Below, piece by piece: positions 15,237 to 23,269 of a DNA stretch of 52,902 bases. The stretch spans positions 1 through 52,902 of the forward strand of contig CAJTFE010000035.1 in NCBI GenBank assembly GCA_910575725.1, in the 5' to 3' direction. Within the stretch, counting starts at the first letter, position 1. Each line of letters begins with the position of its first letter. Position numbers and translations under genes: made by a program. The DNA is from Clostridia bacterium (GTDB lineage Bacteria > Bacillota > Clostridia > Lachnospirales > Lachnospiraceae). The notes under the pieces are model-generated. The model had not been told where the DNA came from and made no database searches. It worked only from the letters and a program-made list of their open reading frames with translations.

Positions 15237-16427
15237 ATGGATGAGAAGAGAATGCAGGTTAATGAGGAGCGGCTGACAAGGACTTTTCAGCGGCTGGTAT
15301 CTATTGATTCGCCCAGTTTTGGAGAGCGTGAGATGGCGGATGTGCTGAAAGAGGAGCTTCGAAGGCTTGGATTTTTGGTGGAGGAAGATGAAGGGGGCAG
15401 GGCTTACAAAGGGACGGCTGGAAATGTGTATGGTTTCCGCAAGGGAAAGCTTCCAGGAAGCCCTCTTTTGTTTGCCGCTCATATGGATACAGTGGAGCCG
15501 GCCAAAGGAAAGAGGGCGGTGATACATGAGGACGGCAGGATTACCAGCGAGGGGACAACGGTTCTGGGAGCGGACTGCATGTCCGGGACGGCGGCTCTTT
15601 TGGAGGCTCTGTGGGAGCTCGAGGAGGAAGAAGCTTTGTGCCGGGATTTGGAAGTTGTCTTTTTTATAGGGGAAGAGAAGCATCTAAAGGGAAGCGCTGT
15701 TTTTGATTTTTCCAGGGTAAGGGCAGAGGAATCTTTTATTCTGGATCTGACCGGGCCGGTCGGCACAGCTGCGTACAGGGCCCCTACTCTGGTGGATTTT
15801 CAGATTGAGGTGAGCGGAAAGGCTTCCCACGCCGGCTTTGCGCCGGAGAAGGGGGTTCATGCCATTGCCATTGCAGCAAGGGCGGTGGCGGCCATGGAGC
15901 TTGGGCGTGTGGGAGAGGATATGACAGTGAATATCGGAGGGATTGAGGGCGGAGGAGGGACGACCAATATTGTGCCGGAGCGCTGCTCTCTGATTGGGGA
16001 GATCCGAAGCTATTCCCACGAGGGGGCTCTTCAACAGGCAAAGCGGATAGAGGAAGTGTTTCGGAAGGAAGCAGAGAAGGCGGGCGGAAGCAGCCGGATG
16101 ACGTTCCAGGTTCCTGTTCATGCCTACCATACGCCAAAGGAGCACAGCTCTGTAAGACGGTTTAGCCGGGCCTGTGAGAAGCTCGGCCTGTCCGGGCGGC
16201 TGGTGGAGACCTTTGGCGGAAGCGATCAGAGCAATCTGTCCCTTCACGGGATTCCAGGCCTGGTACTTGCAAGCGCTATGGAGCAGGTGCATTCCTGTGA
16301 GGAGTATACGCAGGTTTCGGAGCTTCTTAGGCTTACAAAGCTTTTGAAGCTTTTGATGCAGGATGACTTTGATGTTCAAGGAAGTGAATTGTTAGTAAAG
16401 TGGGTTTTGCCAAAACAAGAGGAATAA
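15237..16427 (+). CDS. M20-family metallopeptidase (PepT-like), 3' end replaced by mobile DNA
   Basis: 396 residues from ATG 15237. Zinc ligands of the M20 fold are visible: the AAHMDTV motif near residue 83, GADCMSGTAALLEAL near residue 115, the catalytic EE pair in FFIGEEKHLKG (about residue 145), ILDLTGP, and a late SAMEQVHSCEEY supplying the last His. The dimerisation domain (GKASHAGFAPEKGVHA) is present. It hydrolyses peptides in the cytoplasm. After LMQDDF the last about 17 codons (VQGSELLVKWVLPKQEE) match DNA that occurs again at 31,258, so the natural terminus has been replaced by the left end of element A. All catalytic parts are intact and the enzyme may still work. Confidence 0.85.
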   Translation: MDEKRMQVNEERLTRTFQRLVSIDSPSFGEREMADVLKEELRRLGFLVEEDEGGRAYKGTAGNVYGFRKGKLPGSPLLFAAHMDTVEPAKGKRAVIHEDGRITSEGTTVLGADCMSGTAALLEALWELEEEEALCRDLEVVFFIGEEKHLKGSAVFDFSRVRAEESFILDLTGPVGTAAYRAPTLVDFQIEVSGKASHAGFAPEKGVHAIAIAARAVAAMELGRVGEDMTVNIGGIEGGGGTTNIVPERCSLIGEIRSYSHEGALQQAKRIEEVFRKEAEKAGGSSRMTFQVPVHAYHTPKEHSSVRRFSRACEKLGLSGRLVETFGGSDQSNLSLHGIPGLVLASAMEQVHSCEEYTQVSELLRLTKLLKLLMQDDFDVQGSELLVKWVLPKQEE

Positions 16428-16496
16428 AAGCTGGTATGCAGGTGGTTCTTATAAAATGAATATGGTAAAATTTTATAAGAAACGAGGTAAAGCAAT
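16379..16496 (+). mobile_element. Left end of element A (copy 1 of a repeated module)
   Basis: From about 16,378 the sequence matches the DNA from about 31,258 almost base for base, in two unrelated contexts (peptidase gene here, VirB6-like fragment there). The shared sequence begins near GGAAGTRAATTGTTAG. This defines a common left boundary, certain to within about 12 bp. The perfect 12-bp arms TTCTTATAAAAT/ATTTTATAAGAA (16446-16457 and 16470-16481) lie just inside it in both copies. Confidence 0.7.
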
Positions 16497-16865
16497 ATGG
16501 AAAAGAAGATTTATATCACAGATAAAGAACGTGCAAAATGTCAAAAGGCGGCTGATGCGTTTGCAGAGCTGTACGAAATGGCGGATATTGTAGTGCTTGA
16601 TGTAGGAAGATATGGTTTTGTGATGCTCAAATATTATACGCCGCCGCATGGCTTTGAGGAAGATGCAACTTTTACGGACGGCAAGGCATTGTTTGAAGCA
16701 TTATGGCAGGAATGGCTTGATATGAAGCTGTATCTTATCGCAAAAGGTACTCCATTGCTGGAAAAAGGGTATAAGGGTGTGTTTGAGAGCCTGACAAAAG
16801 AAAAACAGTCGGAACTTATCGGACGAAAAGCCGTTTTCGCAAGAATGGCGGGAATAGGTCTGTAA
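16497..16865 (+). CDS. Conserved mobile-element protein of unknown function (copy 1)
   Basis: 122 residues beginning MEKKIYITDKERAKCQKAAD; soluble, helical, no recognised domain. ACGAGG ribosome site 8-9 bases upstream. A nearly identical protein is encoded at 31377-31745, differing at about eight residues, at the same place relative to the left end. First gene of the module; a link to excision or control is only suggested by its position. Confidence 0.7.
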   Translation: MEKKIYITDKERAKCQKAADAFAELYEMADIVVLDVGRYGFVMLKYYTPPHGFEEDATFTDGKALFEALWQEWLDMKLYLIAKGTPLLEKGYKGVFESLTKEKQSELIGRKAVFARMAGIGL

Positions 16866-16924
16866 AAAGATGTTTCTAACAAAGAAATAGATAGAGAGAT
16901 GGATTCCGTAGGCGCAGGCATTGT

Positions 16925-17060
16925 GGGAATGTCGTATAACTGGCTGTGTTTATGGAACTGTAGGAAACCCTGTTTGCAGGATGTGGGAAAGCTGCTTTTT
17001 CTTTTCCACAGGCTGTGAATGGGGTTTTCCATAGTTTCATAGCCAGTTATGCACATTTCC
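16925..17060. repeat. About 136-nt nested inverted repeat (copy 1)
   Basis: From the outside in: GGGAATGT pairs with ACATTTCC, ATAACTGGCT (16936-16945) with AGCCAGTTAT (17041-17050), GGAAACCC (16963-16970) with GGGGTTTTCC (17021-17030), and GTGGGAAAG (16983-16991) with CTTTTCCAC (17001-17009). As RNA or extruded DNA this is one long, interrupted hairpin. It recurs at 31806-31939, and an arm-like remnant occurs at 22,370. It could be a structured leader, a recombination or transfer site, or a MITE-like repeat. Confidence 0.7.
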
Positions 17061-17080
17061 ATGATGCAGGTCTTAAATAC

Positions 17081-17109
17081 TTGAAATGATTCGCCTGACC
17101 GCATATAAT
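17081..17109 (+). promoter_or_regulatory. Promoter of the HTH-response regulator operon (copy 1)
   Basis: TTGAAA (17081-17086) and TATAAT (17104-17109) are exactly 17 bp apart, 29 bp before the ATG. It follows the long hairpin directly. Confidence 0.8.
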
Positions 17110-17137
17110 TATATGGCAGAAATTAAAGGAAGGGTGA

Positions 17138-17335
17138 ATGAAGATGTTAGAGTATATTTCTGCCCCAGAAGCGGCAAAGAAATGGGGCATTTCAGAAAGA
17201 CGGGTGCAAAAGCTATGTGAGGAAAACCGCATACCGGGCGTGGCAAAGTTCAGCCGCTTGTGGCTGATTCCAAAGGACGCTGAAAAACCAACAGATGCCC
17301 GATTAAAAGCAGAAAGGAAGAAAAAACATGAATAA
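17138..17335 (+). CDS. Excisionase-like small HTH protein (copy 1)
   Basis: 65 residues: EYISAPEAAKKWGISERRVQKLCEENRIPGVAKFSRLWLIPKDAEKP. This is the winged MerR/Xis-type helix-turn-helix of about 50 residues with the typical W-x-IP ending, followed by a basic tail. Such proteins act as excisionases or DNA-bending factors in conjugative transposons. It overlaps the response regulator by 8 bp and has a GGAAGGG ribosome site. Nearly identical copy at 32017-32214. Confidence 0.75.
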   Translation: MKMLEYISAPEAAKKWGISERRVQKLCEENRIPGVAKFSRLWLIPKDAEKPTDARLKAERKKKHE

Positions 17336-18029
17336 AGTTTTAATTATAGATGATGATAAAGAACTTTGCGCACTTATGAAAAAATGCGTAGAGCAGGAAA
17401 ACCTTACTGCGCTTGTCGCAGGCGGCGGGATAGAAGGACTGCATATATTGGAGGAAACCAAAGATACCTGTTCACTTATTATTCTTGATATTATGATGCC
17501 CGATTTAGACGGTTTTCAAGTGTTGAAACAAGTACGGCAGACAAGCAATGTGCCTGTTCTTATGCTTACCGCAAAAAGCGGTGAGGAAGATAAGGTTTCC
17601 GGCTTAAGGATGGGGGCAGACGATTATCTGACAAAGCCATTTAGCATTAACGAGCTTATGGCACGTGTAAATTCTCTTATCCGGCGTTTTACATTGCTCA
17701 ATCCTGTTTCCGGCACAGAAACGGATTGTATGGTATTTCAAGGAATGACGATAGATAACATTAACCGTCTTGTTTTGGTTAATGACATACAAGTGGAACT
17801 TACAGGAAAAGAATTTGATCTGCTTTCTTTCCTTGCGGCCAATAAAGGAAAAGTGTTTACAAAAAAGCAGATTTATACCCATGTGTGGGAGGAAGAGTAT
17901 GCTTTTGATGATAGCAATATCATGTCGTTTATCAGCAAATTACGGAAAAAAATCGAACCAGACCCAGAACACCCTTTTTATATTCTGACTGTCCGGGGCG
18001 TTGGTTACCGATTTAACAGGGAGGCATAA
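17328..18029 (+). CDS. OmpR-family response regulator (copy 1)
   Basis: 233 residues. The receiver (residues 1-115) has the acidic pair DDDKE, the phosphoacceptor Asp in LDIMMPDLDG and the conserved Lys in DDYLTKPF. The winged-helix output domain has the usual RKKIEPDPEHPFYILTVRGVGYRF ending. It is about 85% similar to the copy at 32207. Its cognate kinase, directly downstream, is broken, so it may take signals from the intact kinase of copy 2 or act unphosphorylated. Likely target: the GCAAGGTT boxes at 18,780. Confidence 0.9.
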   Translation: MNKVLIIDDDKELCALMKKCVEQENLTALVAGGGIEGLHILEETKDTCSLIILDIMMPDLDGFQVLKQVRQTSNVPVLMLTAKSGEEDKVSGLRMGADDYLTKPFSINELMARVNSLIRRFTLLNPVSGTETDCMVFQGMTIDNINRLVLVNDIQVELTGKEFDLLSFLAANKGKVFTKKQIYTHVWEEEYAFDDSNIMSFISKLRKKIEPDPEHPFYILTVRGVGYRFNREA

Positions 18030-18030
18030 C

Positions 18031-18733
18031 ATGAACTTAAATTCATTTTTATTAATTGCTCTCTGTACAGCGCTTTTGGCTGTCCTGTTTTTTATTACGA
18101 AACTTAGGCGTGTAAGAGGACAATTATCTATTATTGAAGAAGCCCTTGAAGATATAAAGTCCGGTAATCCGAACCGACGGGTTTTGGCGAGAAAAAGTGA
18201 TATGACAAAGCGTATTTGCTATGCAATCAATGAGATGCCGTTGAAAATGGTCTTGTGGCTGGGGAAGAAAAAGAAGCCTATATCCATGTTGCAGTAGAAA
18301 AAGCGTGTCACTTAAAACATTTTGTGGAAGCACTATTTGAGTGGGTAAAACTAGACGCTAAAGAACAGGTTTTTCATTTTGAGTTATGTGATTTTAACGA
18401 ATTGACCCTCATTCCTATACCCGCATTCTTAATAATCTGTTTCAAAATGTGCTTATGCACAGTGGCGGCAATAAATTGACTTTGAAATTATTGGAGAATG
18501 AACAGCAAGTAGAAATTATCATTTCAGATAATGGAAAAGGTATTTCCTCCTCTGATATTACGCACATTTTTGAGAGAATGTATCAATGTGACAGTTCACG
18601 TTCTGCCAGGGGCAGTGGCTTGGGGCTATCTATTACGACAGAACTTGTAAATGCTCACAATGGGAAAATTAAAGCAGACAGCAATCCCGGAATGGGTGCA
18701 ACATTTACGATACTATTTCCAAAAGCTCTGTAA
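18031..18733 (+). pseudogene. Decayed histidine kinase (copy 1), two internal deletions
   Basis: Against the intact kinase at 32910-33833, two segments are missing. The first (about residues 69-110 of the intact protein) removes the HisKA box with the phosphoacceptor SHDVKTP; the second (about residues 166-202) removes the start of the ATPase domain. Both break the frame: the start continues in a wrong frame to a stop at 18,297, LVAGEEKEAYIHVAVEKA resumes near 18,255, and the C-terminal HATPase part (SDNGKGISSSDITHIFERMY, GSGLGLSI) is open only to 18,733. The protein cannot autophosphorylate. Confidence 0.88.
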
Positions 18734-18749
18734 CAGCACAGGGCTTTTT
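18721..18749 (+). terminator. Hairpin with T-run overlapping the kinase stop (copy 1)
   Basis: AAAAGCTCTGT and ACAGGGCTTTTT pair with one mismatch and end in TTTTTG. The stop codon lies in the loop side. The same arrangement occurs in copy 2 at 33,821, so it is a conserved terminator or attenuator between regulator and transporter genes. Confidence 0.6.
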
Positions 18750-18779
18750 GTATATTCATTGGAGGAAAACATGAAAAAA

Positions 18780-18822
18780 GCAAGGTTACGGCAAGGTTTT
18801 GGCAAGGTTAATGCTATATAAT
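18780..18822 (+). promoter_or_regulatory. Tandem GCAAGGTT boxes and promoter of the ABC operon (copy 1)
   Basis: Three direct repeats start at 18780, 18791 and 18802, an 11-bp period (one DNA turn), and occupy the -35 region. TATAAT follows at 18817-18822, 15 bp from the start of the third box. This is the layout of OmpR-type activator sites. The same boxes and distance recur at 33,891-33,933. Confidence 0.78.
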
Positions 18823-18848
18823 TAGGGATTGGAAAGGAGGAAAAGGCA

Positions 18849-19616
18849 ATGACAATTATCTTTACTGAGATACTGAAATGGAAACGGAATAAGACAGTTT
18901 GGGGTATTTTTATTCTTACTGCTATTTTGGGAGTATTTGCGGTTGAGCGTGCCTGCAGCATATCAAGAAGCAATCCTCTCATGGATAGCTTTGGTGACTT
19001 ATACACTTTGGCATTTAAGAACCTTACAAGCCTGTTTCTGCCTATTGTGTTGGGGATGTTTGCCACCACATTGTTCTTTGATGAACAGAAAAACGATACA
19101 TTAAAAGGACTTTTGATTATTCCGGTTTCCAAAGCACAGCTTTATTTTTCAAAGATAGCGGTTGTAATCCTTATGTCATTGGGGCTATGCCTGTTTACCT
19201 TTGTTATCTGTATCGTTGGCGGCTTAATTGCTGGCGGCTTTACTGATTTGAATACGGAAACAATACTACAGGCGGGGCTATTGTTTTTGGCTGGCGGTGC
19301 GCTGATCCCGGTTGCCATGCTCCCAATCATATTTTTAGCAACGCTATCAAAAGGGTACATTTTACCGATTGGGGCTGTATTACTTTATCTTGTGCCTGTT
19401 GTGCTTGCCCCGTCCCAGCTCATGGGACTGCACCCCTTGGCGAGTGTTATGGGAATTTATCCCCACATTTCACCTGCCGCTATTGAAATGGTAAACAGTT
19501 GGACAGGAAATGCAGTAATAACAGCATCACCGATGACTTGTTCTGTTTCTTTACTGGCTATAGGCATTATTTCGACAATCGTTTCTGTAATTGTTTTACA
19601 GAAGAAAACATTTTGA
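18849..19616 (+). CDS. ABC-2 type permease, lantibiotic-immunity-like (copy 1, first permease)
   Basis: 255 residues with six membrane segments. The N-terminus LKWKRNKTVWGIFILTAI and the motif FFDEQKNDTLKGLLIIPVSKAQLYFSKI, between segments 2 and 3, are typical of MutE/EpiE/NisE-type immunity permeases. AAAGGAGG ribosome site. First gene after the tandem boxes. Copy 2 has no equivalent at this position, so the transporter operons differ in composition. Confidence 0.78.
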   Translation: MTIIFTEILKWKRNKTVWGIFILTAILGVFAVERACSISRSNPLMDSFGDLYTLAFKNLTSLFLPIVLGMFATTLFFDEQKNDTLKGLLIIPVSKAQLYFSKIAVVILMSLGLCLFTFVICIVGGLIAGGFTDLNTETILQAGLLFLAGGALIPVAMLPIIFLATLSKGYILPIGAVLLYLVPVVLAPSQLMGLHPLASVMGIYPHISPAAIEMVNSWTGNAVITASPMTCSVSLLAIGIISTIVSVIVLQKKTF

Positions 19617-19705
19617 AGAGTTTTTACCAACTATTCAGCAAGCGGAAACTTGTATAACTATGTGATTTAGAAAGACCACGATAATTAAGAAAGTGAGGAA
19701 ATATT

Positions 19706-20629
19706 ATGTGCAGCTATGTGATTGAAACAAAGCGGTTAACAAAAAAATATGGTGAGCAGACAGCGGTCAATGCTGTTAATATCCATGTAGAAAAAGGGCG
19801 GATATACGGACTACTGGGGCGTAATGGAGCTGGCAAAACCACAATAATGAAAATGATTTTGGGATTAACCCCTGTTACTTCTGGGGAAATAGATGTGTTC
19901 GGACAAAATATCAAAGGAAGGGAAAAACGGGTATATCCCCGGATTGGGGCTATTATTGAAACACCCGGCTTCTACCCAAACCTGACGGGTACGGAAAACC
20001 TTGAAATATTTGCGAAGCTGCGAGGCACTGCTGCCCCCAATGCTGTAAAAAATGCTTTGGATATTGTCGGACTCCCTTACCGGGATAAAAAGCTGTTCAG
20101 CAAATATTCTCTTGGAATGAAGCAGCGTCTTGGTATTGCAAATGCTATTTTGCATGATCCGGAGCTGTTGATTTTAGATGAGCCTACGAATGGTCTTGAC
20201 CCTATCGGCATTGCAGAAGTAAGGGATTTTATTAAAGACTTGAGCACCGAGCGAGGGAAAACAATCCTCATTTCCAGCCATATCCTGTCCGAGATTGCAT
20301 TGTTGGCTGATGATATTGGCATTATTGACCACGGTGTCTTACTGGAAGAAAACAGCATGGAAACACTGAAAAGAAAAAACAGTAAATATATACTTCTGCA
20401 AGTTTCTGATATCCCGAAAACTTCTCTTGTTTTGGAAAGGCAATTCGGAGTTACAGATTATTCCGTACAGGATGACCATTCCCTGCGGATTTATAATACG
20501 TCATTGGATATGGCGGCTGTCAATAAGGCTCTTGTAGTGCAGGATGTGGCTGTTATCAGTTCACAATTATGTAATGACACATTGGAGGACTATTTCAAAA
20601 AAATTACAGGGGGAGAAGGCATTGCTTAA
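19706..20629 (+). CDS. ABC transporter ATP-binding protein, lantibiotic/bacitracin-immunity type (copy 1)
   Basis: 307 residues. Walker A GRNGAGKTT (about residues 40-48), signature YSLGMKQRLGIA (a variant LGMKQ form typical of BcrA/NisF-type ATPases), Walker B LLILDEPTNGLDPIG and switch His in SSHIL. The C-terminal 80 residues form the usual accessory domain. It energises export of membrane-active peptides together with the permeases around it. GTGAGG precedes the ATG; the permease at 20622 overlaps its end. Confidence 0.9.
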   Translation: MCSYVIETKRLTKKYGEQTAVNAVNIHVEKGRIYGLLGRNGAGKTTIMKMILGLTPVTSGEIDVFGQNIKGREKRVYPRIGAIIETPGFYPNLTGTENLEIFAKLRGTAAPNAVKNALDIVGLPYRDKKLFSKYSLGMKQRLGIANAILHDPELLILDEPTNGLDPIGIAEVRDFIKDLSTERGKTILISSHILSEIALLADDIGIIDHGVLLEENSMETLKRKNSKYILLQVSDIPKTSLVLERQFGVTDYSVQDDHSLRIYNTSLDMAAVNKALVVQDVAVISSQLCNDTLEDYFKKITGGEGIA

Positions 20630-21353
20630 ATTGATACAGACAGAATTTCTAAAACTGCGCCGTAGAAAGTTTATCCTGTTAATGCTGCTGGCAGCTCTTC
20701 TCATGCCATTTCTTGCAATCTTTTATTTTAGTGGGTTCAGGGAAGCAGGCGTAGACACAATACAATTTTATAAATGGACTGCGTTCAGCTATACGCCTTG
20801 GGTTATACTTCCTGTCGTATTGGGGGTATTTTCCACTATGCTTATGTATGATGAACACCAAAATGATATGCTTAAACAGTTGTGGATTATACCAATTTGC
20901 AAGGCGGAATATTTTTTTAGTAAATTTATTATTGTACTGTCTTATTCCATTTGTTTTATGCTGCTCACAGCCGGATTGTCTGTGCTTTTTGGTATGCTTC
21001 CCGGTTATATAACATTTGAATGGGGCAGTTTTTGTTACTTGCTAAAAAAATGTATGGAAATTGCTATATTAACCGCATTCGCCATAATACCGCTTTTGGC
21101 GGTTGCGGCTGCCGGAAAAAGTTATATATTTCCAGTATGCGTAACGCTGGTTTATACGTTCCTTGGTTTTATTCTGCTTATGGTTAATATGTATCTGCAC
21201 CCTCTATCCAGTATGAGCGCCATTGTCATGCGTGATATTCCCGGTGTAGTTTTGGCACAAACTCTTAATATTCCTGCGGCATTAATATGTATTACTATAT
21301 GGTGTGTGGGTTCAGTGGTGTTGGCTATATTTGCTTTAGGAAAAAGAAAGTGA
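20622..21353 (+). CDS. ABC-2 type permease, lantibiotic-immunity-like (copy 1, second permease)
   Basis: 243 residues, six membrane segments, with MYDEHQNDMLKQLWIIPICKAEYFFSK as the conserved cytoplasmic loop. The TTG at 20622 is chosen because GGGGGAG lies 6 bases upstream, it overlaps the ATPase stop, and copy 2 has its start (GTG or TTG) at the equivalent place. Probably one half of a permease heterodimer with the next gene. Confidence 0.75.
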   Translation: MLKLIQTEFLKLRRRKFILLMLLAALLMPFLAIFYFSGFREAGVDTIQFYKWTAFSYTPWVILPVVLGVFSTMLMYDEHQNDMLKQLWIIPICKAEYFFSKFIIVLSYSICFMLLTAGLSVLFGMLPGYITFEWGSFCYLLKKCMEIAILTAFAIIPLLAVAAAGKSYIFPVCVTLVYTFLGFILLMVNMYLHPLSSMSAIVMRDIPGVVLAQTLNIPAALICITIWCVGSVVLAIFALGKRK

Positions 21354-21363
21354 GGTGGGTAGT

Positions 21364-22107
21364 ATGAAACAATTACTTTGGGCTGAACGCCGAAAACTTC
21401 GTCATTCTAAAATCGTTTGGATTGCTGTCTTTGCAGTGGTTATGATTGCTGTTATCGTTTTTGCAGAGGGGCAGTTTGTATTTAAGGGTTCACGATATAT
21501 AGATGGGGCTGGCTGGTTTATGACTGCCGCACAGTCTTTGGCAACCTTTTTTGTGCTTCCGGCTGTCATTGCATTGTTAGGCAGCTATATGATTTGCCGG
21601 GAGGAACAGGAAGATACTCTGAAGTCACTGCGGCTTGTGCCAGTAGATGAAGCGAAACTGACTGTTGTTAAAATGATCGTTGTAATGGTTTTCAGTATTT
21701 TGATTTATCTTCTGCTGTTTGTAATTACTTTTGCGGTTGAAGCTATAATGCATTTCGGAACATTATCTATTCAGACAGTATGGGGCTTCCTTTTTACCTA
21801 TTTTGTAAATGGTATTGGCGTATTTCTTGCTATTTCACCGATTGTGGCATTAGTAGCCCGTATAAAAAAAGGGTATTGGCTTGCTTTGGTATTTACTGAA
21901 ATCTATTCCTTTGTTGGCCTGTTTGCAAGTATGTCTGAAACTCTGAAAACTGTTTACCCGATTACTGCGGTGTTCCAGCTTTCAGGATATTATGAAGTAA
22001 CAATCGGAAACAAAGCAGTCAGCTTAGTTATTCTGATAGTTTGTATGGTTCTTGCAGTTTTAATTTTGAACGGATTAAGCCGTAAAAACAAAAAGAGTAT
22101 TTATTAA
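21364..22107 (+). CDS. ABC-2 type permease, lantibiotic-immunity-like (copy 1, third permease)
   Basis: 247 residues from ATG 21364, with AGGTGG 6 bases upstream. N-terminus KQLLWAERRKLRHSKIVWIAVF and loop REEQEDTLKSLRLVPVDEAKLTVVK fit the MutG/NisG-type permeases. Six membrane segments. Last gene of the copy 1 transporter operon; 10 bp separates it from the previous permease. Confidence 0.78.
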   Translation: MKQLLWAERRKLRHSKIVWIAVFAVVMIAVIVFAEGQFVFKGSRYIDGAGWFMTAAQSLATFFVLPAVIALLGSYMICREEQEDTLKSLRLVPVDEAKLTVVKMIVVMVFSILIYLLLFVITFAVEAIMHFGTLSIQTVWGFLFTYFVNGIGVFLAISPIVALVARIKKGYWLALVFTEIYSFVGLFASMSETLKTVYPITAVFQLSGYYEVTIGNKAVSLVILIVCMVLAVLILNGLSRKNKKSIY

Positions 22108-22594
22108 TTGTGTAAAATATCCGTATTGTAAATCTGCCGTACAACGGCAAAAGAAAAAAGCCGTTGTATAGCAGACATATTTGGGTGCATTGATGCAGCA
22201 GCTTTGGAAACCAGGGCTGCTGTTTTTGCTGTAACTTTTGTTGGAGTGATAGGAGAAAAATGAAACGATAGTTTAATGCTCATGTACGGTAAAGAAGCAA
22301 GTAACCGAAAACAAGAGATAGACCGCCAGCACCACACTATTCCGAACCAAAGACCAAAAGACAAACATTATGGAAATGTGCATAACAGGCTATGGAATCC
22401 CTCTTGTTCCTGTTAAAAGGCAAGAAATATTATATGCCTATTTGTTGATAAAGTATAAAATATGCAGAACAATATTGCTATAATTTATACTGCCATATAT
22501 AATCTCTAATGGCATTCAAAAAATAAAGAAATTGATTAGAAATAGATTTTTATTTGATAATCTTAAGAAAGACATTGAATAGGAGGACATATTT
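22108..22594. other. Gene-free junction region with hairpin and relic sequences
   Basis: No intact gene. It contains a perfect hairpin TACAACGGC/GCCGTTGTA (22140-22148/22160-22168) without T-run, and a short open stretch ending GAAVFAVTFVGVIGEK-like near 22,260 that may be a gene relic. At 22,370-22,398 ATGGAAATGTGCATAACAGGCTATGG resembles an arm of the long hairpin element. From about 22,440 the sequence turns AT-rich, continuing through the following two-component system, which marks a change of origin. Confidence 0.5.
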
Positions 22595-23269
22595 ATGGCA
22601 CAAAGCATACTGATTGTAGATGACGAAAATGAAATTGTATCAATGCTGTATCGTTATTTCAGCAAACTTGGATATACAGTATATACTGCAACAGCGGGAA
22701 AAACTGCATTAAAAGAAGTAGAAAAGAATCCTAACATTATTTTGTTAGATGTTAATATGCCGGATATAGACGGATTTACTATTTGTGAAAGAATACGGGA
22801 TTATGTTTCATGCCCTATTATTTTTTTAACAGCACGTATTGAAGATAGTGATAAAATAAAAGGTTTTTCTATTGGAGCAGATGACTATGTAATAAAACCA
22901 TTTTCTATTGATGAATTAGAAGCTCGTATTGCAGCACATCTTCGTAGAGAAAAAAGGCACAATATAGCTTTAAAAGTGCAATTTGACGATGATATGGTTA
23001 TAGATTATTCCTCGCGTATTGTGTTTTATCATAATACGGATATATCTTTTACCAAAAAGGAATTTGATATAATATCTTTCCTTTCACAAAACAAAGGGAT
23101 TGTTTTCAATCGGGAAACTATTTATGAAGAAGTTTGGGGATTAGACGGGATTGGCGATAATACAGTTGTCACAGAGCATATCAGACGTATTAGGGCAAAA
23201 TTTTTATCTTTAGGCGATAGACCTTACATTGAAACAGTTTGGGGGTGCGGATATAAATGGGAAAATTAA
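22595..23269 (+). CDS. OmpR-family response regulator, AT-rich TCS
   Basis: 224 residues. Receiver with VDDENE, phosphoacceptor Asp in LLDVNMPDIDG and Lys in DDYVIKPFSIDELEAR; output winged helix ending IETVWGCGYKWEN. It is of the VanR/NisR class but not a close copy of the module regulators. GGAGG ribosome site. Overlaps the kinase start by 13 bp. The gene and its neighbours are much richer in A+T than the DNA on both sides, a sign of separate acquisition. Confidence 0.9.
   Translation: MAQSILIVDDENEIVSMLYRYFSKLGYTVYTATAGKTALKEVEKNPNIILLDVNMPDIDGFTICERIRDYVSCPIIFLTARIEDSDKIKGFSIGADDYVIKPFSIDELEARIAAHLRREKRHNIALKVQFDDDMVIDYSSRIVFYHNTDISFTKKEFDIISFLSQNKGIVFNRETIYEEVWGLDGIGDNTVVTEHIRRIRAKFLSLGDRPYIETVWGCGYKWEN

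Noticed and set aside
16634..17104. 156-codon minus-strand open frame across the DUF gene and long hairpin
   Set aside because: It is antisense to a well-supported gene and reads through the hairpin; the same frame in copy 2 exists only because the DNA is nearly identical.
18780..18810. Short tandem repeats resembling a mini CRISPR or satellite
   Set aside because: Three 11-bp boxes with no spacers of normal length, sitting in the -35 region of a promoter; they fit a regulator site.
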